Source: an uncultured Prevotella sp.
GTDB taxonomy: Bacteria; Bacteroidota; Bacteroidia; Bacteroidales; Bacteroidaceae
NCBI GenBank assembly: GCA_937916075.1
Contig: CALGHW010000201.1
Coordinates: 1-5,764, forward strand
Direction of reading: 5' to 3'
Length of the DNA: 5,764 bases
Both the position numbers and the translations under genes were made by a program. The notes under the pieces were generated by a model. It had not been told where the DNA came from. It made no database searches and saw only the letters and a program-made list of their open reading frames with translations. Below are positions 4,377 to 5,764 of this stretch, in pieces (within the stretch, counting starts at the first letter, position 1; each line of letters starts with the position of its first letter).

Positions 4377-5426
4377 TTATTTAGCAGCTTCCTTCTTGGA
4401 CTTCTCAGCCTCTTTCTTGGCCTTGGCAGCTGCTTTCTTGGCCTTCTTGGCTTCCTTTTCCAACTTCTTGGCTTCCTCCTTGCTTAACGGCTTGACAGGC
4501 TTGGCCTCAGCCTTCTTGGCGGCAGGATTGTCGATACCAACCAACTCCACGGTGAAAATCAAAGCGCTGAAAGGCTTGATCTGACCGGCGTTACGACTGC
4601 CGTAAGCCAGGTTCTGCGGGATGAAGAGCTGCCACTTACTGCCTACAGGCATCATGGTCAGCGCCTCGGTCCATCCCTTGATAACCTGGTCGGGACGGAA
4701 GGTGGCGGGCTTGGAGCCGTGCTTGCTGGAAGCGTCGAACACGGTACCGTCAATCAGCTTACCCTCATAGTTCACCTGCACACGGTCGGTAGCCTTGGGG
4801 ATGTCGCCAGTGCCCTTCACCAGCACCTTATACTGCAGGCCGCTGGGCAAGGTGATGACGCTGTCCTTCTTGGCGTTCTCGGCCAGGAACTTCTCGCCGG
4901 CCTCCCGGTTGGGACCATAGAGTTTCTCGTCCTTGGCGGCCTTGTCGGCCTCGCTCTTGGCTCTGAACACCACCTCGGCCTTACCCATGTTCATCACAGT
5001 GGTGTCGTTCTTCAGAGCGTCTACAAAGCCACGGATCACAAGCGGCTCCACCACCTGGTCGGGGCTGTCGGTAAACTGGTTCTTGATTTGGGGCAGCATA
5101 TTCGACTGCACTCTTGAGGCGATGGCCAGACCGGCAGAATAAGCCTTGGTCTTGGGGTCGCCCTTCTTGGCTATCATTTCCTGGAAGCCACGCACAAAGT
5201 CGGCCATATAAGCGGTATCCACGCCTTCCTGCTGAACGAGGTAGGGGATAAGACCGTTGGTCATGCTCATGCCGGCGGCATAGCTCAGTGTGTCGGATGA
5301 TGTCTTCAGCTGTGCAGGCTGCACCTTCAAAGTCTTGGCCTTCACGGCTGTCTTCTTGACAGCTGCCTGGGCCACCTGGGATGCACCGGCCAGAAGAGCC
5401 AGTGCCACGATTGCTAAATTCTTCAT
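4377..5426 (-). CDS. secreted FKBP-type peptidyl-prolyl cis-trans isomerase with Lys/Ala-rich tail
   Basis: 349 residues. It catalyses cis-trans change of Xaa-Pro bonds and probably acts as a folding helper outside the cytoplasm. A signal peptide (MKNLAIVALALLAGASQVAQA) fits cleavage after Ala21; no Cys follows, so it is not a lipoprotein. Residues about 44-160 match the helical FKBP N-terminal dimer domain of FkpA/Mip proteins. The FKBP catalytic domain spans about 192-297, with the pocket residues present: Tyr220, Phe230, Asp231, Phe243, Val248, Ile249, Trp252, Tyr275 and Phe291. It should therefore be active. After residue 302 comes a highly basic helical tail (303-349) made mostly of Lys, Ala and Glu. 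The start is supported by the signal peptide. Transcribed in the same direction as a second FKBP gene 157 nt upstream. Confidence 0.94.
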   Translation of the reverse strand: MKNLAIVALALLAGASQVAQAAVKKTAVKAKTLKVQPAQLKTSSDTLSYAAGMSMTNGLIPYLVQQEGVDTAYMADFVRGFQEMIAKKGDPKTKAYSAGLAIASRVQSNMLPQIKNQFTDSPDQVVEPLVIRGFVDALKNDTTVMNMGKAEVVFRAKSEADKAAKDEKLYGPNREAGEKFLAENAKKDSVITLPSGLQYKVLVKGTGDIPKATDRVQVNYEGKLIDGTVFDASSKHGSKPATFRPDQVIKGWTEALTMMPVGSKWQLFIPQNLAYGSRNAGQIKPFSALIFTVELVGIDNPAAKKAEAKPVKPLSKEEAKKLEKEAKKAKKAAAKAKKEAEKSKKEAAK

Positions 5427-5437
5427 TTTCTTACTTG

Positions 5438-5460
5438 ATATTAATCTTACAAGATAATAT
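5438..5460. promoter_or_regulatory. AT-rich near-palindrome just upstream of the FKBP start
   Basis: ATATTAATCTT (5438-5448) and AAGATAATAT (5451-5460) are complementary apart from one extra A, centred 23 nt before the start codon at 5426. It could be an operator or a leader hairpin, or chance in an AT-rich leader. A Bacteroidetes -7 box is not clear here; the nearest approach, TATCTTG, lacks one T. Confidence 0.3.
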
Positions 5461-5469
5461 TACAATACA

Positions 5470-5550
5470 GAGACACAGAGACAATCAAGTGTGCCCGCAG
5501 TATGACAGTCTTGTGCTGCCCGTGTGGCCCTCCTTTTGTCTCTGTATCTC
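5470..5550. repeat. 15-bp inverted repeat between the two FKBP genes
   Basis: GAGACACAGAGACAA (5470-5484) is complementary to TTGTCTCTGTATCTC (5536-5550) at 14 of 15 positions, with a 51-nt loop. It fills most of the 157-nt gap between the tandem FKBP genes. No T run follows the arms directly, so it is a poor terminator. It might shape the RNA between the two genes or be a binding site. The loop is more GC-rich than the flanks. Confidence 0.6.
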
Positions 5551-5583
5551 CGCCTGTTCATGATGTTCTCTTGGTATGACGGC

Positions 5584-5764
5584 TTACTTGCCGTTTTCCA
5601 CGCTTACCAGCTCAATCTTGAAAATCAGGGTTGAGAAAGGCTTTATCTCGCCCTGTGCGCGCTCGGCATAAGCCAGCTCCTGCGGGATGTAAACCTCCCA
5701 TACTGATCCGGCGGGCATGCGCACGATAGCGTCAGTCCATCCCTTGATGGTCTGGTTGCAACGC
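5584..5764 (-). CDS. C-terminal part of a second FKBP-type peptidyl-prolyl isomerase
   Basis: The last 59 codons of a gene that continues past the right edge; the stop TAA is the complement of 5584-5586. The residues align with the catalytic domain of the neighbouring FKBP: IKGWTDAIVRMPAGSVWEVYI matches IKGWTEALTMMPVGSKWQLFI (shown only to 21 residues in each, the core being IKGW and the MP.GS.W motif). It also has IPQELAYAE against IPQNLAYGS, and IKPFSTLIFKIELV against IKPFSALIFTVELV. Pocket residues Trp, Tyr (LAY) and Phe (IFK) are present. It stops at VENGK, right after the domain, so it lacks the basic tail of its paralogue. The pair probably arose by tandem duplication. N-terminal domain and signal peptide cannot be judged. 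Confidence 0.92.
   Translation of the reverse strand, partial: RCNQTIKGWTDAIVRMPAGSVWEVYIPQELAYAERAQGEIKPFSTLIFKIELVSVENGK

Noticed and set aside
4719..5117. A 132-codon + strand open frame
   Set aside because: It is antisense to the FKBP gene, whose signal peptide and active-site residues show which strand is coding.

Overview
The window looks like chromosomal DNA of a Bacteroidales bacterium, most likely from the Prevotella group. Four things point there: a promoter-like element of the Bacteroidetes type (TTTG, 19 bases, TAnnTTTG), weak or absent Shine-Dalgarno sequences, an ArgE-type deacylase that closely resembles my memory of the Bacteroides protein, and the tail of an Rpn-type nuclease/transposase with tandem heptads. 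The genus is inference; no rRNA or other marker gene is present.

Layout. 1-207: the 3' end of a + strand gene, probably an Rpn-family PD-(D/E)XK nuclease/transposase, ending in a perfect heptad coiled coil. 208-369: a short gap with a hairpin resembling domain V of a group II intron (228-259) and a strong two-way terminator (331-368). 370-1968: a minus-strand pair, lemA then htpX (M48 membrane metalloprotease), 15 nt apart. 1969-3177: about 1.2 kb without a credible protein gene but full of structure: a likely lemA promoter, eroded repeats, two 33-nt REP-like repeats in inverted orientation, a 23-bp inverted repeat, a candidate minus-strand small RNA or orphan attenuator with its own promoter and terminator, and a 76-bp tandem duplication whose second copy carries a consensus promoter. 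3178-4242: argE-like M20 deacylase on the + strand. 4243-4376: a shared composite terminator. 4377-5426: a secreted FKBP-type prolyl isomerase on the minus strand with an unusual Lys/Ala-rich tail. 5427-5583: an intergenic gap with a long inverted repeat. 5584-5764: the C-terminal part of a second FKBP paralogue.

Functionally, the genes fall into envelope quality control (LemA/HtpX at the inner membrane, two FKBPs probably in the periplasm or outside the cytoplasm) and arginine biosynthesis (ArgE-type deacylase). They do not form one system. I see no defence system, CRISPR array, tRNA, rRNA or complete mobile element. The most novel material is in the intergenic DNA: the candidate small RNA at 2718-2836, and the duplicated hairpin-promoter unit in front of argE, whose core resembles an arginine-repressor box.
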